From Bugulina stolonifera (Eukaryota > Bryozoa > Gymnolaemata > Cheilostomatida > Bugulidae), in the NCBI GenBank assembly GCA_935421135.1, contig OW285187.1, forward strand, positions 12,797,929 to 12,861,928: a stretch of DNA of 64,000 nucleotides, given 5' to 3'. Below the pieces are notes generated by a model, which saw only the letters and a program-made list of their open reading frames with translations, searched no databases and was not told the DNA's origin. The position numbers and the translations under genes were made by a program. Below, in pieces: positions 45,961-64,000 of the stretch; position 1 is the first letter of the stretch; each line of letters opens with the position of its first letter.

Positions 45961-46395
45961 CGTTCTCACATGTTTGCAACAACATGTAGAGAACTACTAG
46001 TTTATTCAGACTAGATTAAGCGTCGCTATATACAGCATATTTAAGGCTTGATACCAATAGGAATCACGATTGGGCGAAGTAGTTTCACTCGTTCTACGAG
46101 ATGCTTTGAGACGAATGGGAGCAGCAAAGCAATCAATGATATCGATACTCCGTTCACAGTGATAGTTTGCAGTCATAGTGACAGTAGTTGCTTACAGCTA
46201 TCCATAATTATTCTTTCTTATATATTTTTATTAATAAACTTGGTTCCACACAAAACTTCAAAAGCCAAAGACGAACACAGACATTTGCTTATCACTTATA
46301 ATAATAAATAGTAATTCGGATAAAATTCTTGTTGTCATATCGGAATGACACTAACTTGAGGAAGTGTTTTTACAATATTTCATTCCAAAAAGATC

Positions 46396-63474
<17,079 letters not shown>

Positions 63475-64000
63475 GTGAGTATGAGAAGAGCCCCGGTGTG
63501 GTTGGCAGACTGCCAGGTCAGACTGCCAGTCAGCCCCTTGTGTACTGTTTGTTCTTAGTAGAATTATAGGCTAATGTACTCAACACTTTGCTCAATCTTG
63601 TGAGTTCTATTAGTGTTTATCATCAGTGGGTAACCATCTTGCTCCTAGCTTACACCTTACATATTATTCATTCAGTTCAGTGTAGTGTACCAGCACACCA
63701 ACGTATAAGATAAATGTTCACTCAATCGGTGAATTTGTAGTCTCACTCGGGTGAGAACTGGTGAGACTGGTGGTCGAAAAGCATAGAAAAATTCGAGTTA
63801 TTTTAACTAGTTTTAAAACTACAAATTCTTGTATTGAGTGAGCCATCTTACACATGTTGGCCTATTTCTAATTCAGGTGCACCCCCTTCTTTATGCGTGA
63901 TCCATGTTATATTTTATGGCTACTATGAAAGTATTTCTTTCCTCATCGCACTTGCTGTACTGCACTGATGCCGCCGAAGCCGCTGCTGCTCCGCTCTTTA

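Larger units (their letters stand above)
43111..46395. other. Intergenic region between Polinton and CaMKII
   Basis: Apart from the MITE copies, LINE remnant, palindrome and dispersed repeat listed separately, I see nothing coding. The stretch 45960-46395 before the first CaMKII codon should hold its promoter and 5' untranslated region; no TATA box stands out. Confidence 0.5.

Overview
The window looks like intron-rich, AT-rich animal nuclear DNA. It carries parts of two calcium-signalling genes (a T-type voltage-gated calcium channel and CaM kinase II) and an alpha-tubulin gene. An early-branching metazoan such as a sponge would fit: short introns, abundant ACATGT-type palindromes and short-intron, multi-exon genes. 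That is an impression, not a proof.

Layout. (1) 1-21701, + strand: 3' three quarters of a Cav3 channel gene, entering in the I-II linker and running through domains II, III and IV to the stop codon; I place 28 exons with consistent splice phases. Its introns hold two minisatellites, a foldback element and a MITE. (2) 23387-25066, - strand: alpha-tubulin, convergent with Cav3; the ATG exon lies further upstream and is not placed with certainty. (3) 25067-28002: intergenic, with a tRNA-like SINE remnant, AT-rich simple sequence and an orphan exon-like ORF. (4) 28003-43104: a complete Maverick/Polinton-type DNA element of 15102 bp, with 771-bp terminal inverted repeats and a 6-bp GATTAC target duplication. 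(5) 43111-46395: intergenic, with two copies of a MITE, a LINE remnant, a near-perfect 68-bp-arm palindrome and a dispersed repeat. (6) 46396 to beyond 63474, + strand: CaMKII kinase domain, autoregulatory segment and variable linker (16 exons); the association domain is outside the window.

The Polinton codes for a protein-primed type B DNA polymerase, RVE integrase, packaging ATPase, double-jelly-roll type major capsid protein, a candidate penton-like protein and several small membrane or unknown proteins. So it has the gene set of an integrated virus-like element. It is not intact: the polymerase loses its motif C at a frame change near 32485, and one + strand gene has an in-frame stop at 38057-38059. 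The two repeats differ at two noticed positions only, which suggests a young insertion or homogenised ends.

The most interesting signal is its transcription layout. All 17 gene starts sit in a TAAATG-like motif, divergent pairs are separated by only 21-22 bp, and every convergent junction carries a palindrome able to form a 10-13 bp hairpin just after the stop codons. Together these look like a compact, virus-type system of start and end signals, recalling the TAAATG of poxvirus late promoters and the 'hairpin rule' of Mimivirus mRNA ends. I am not aware of such a system being described for animal Polintons.
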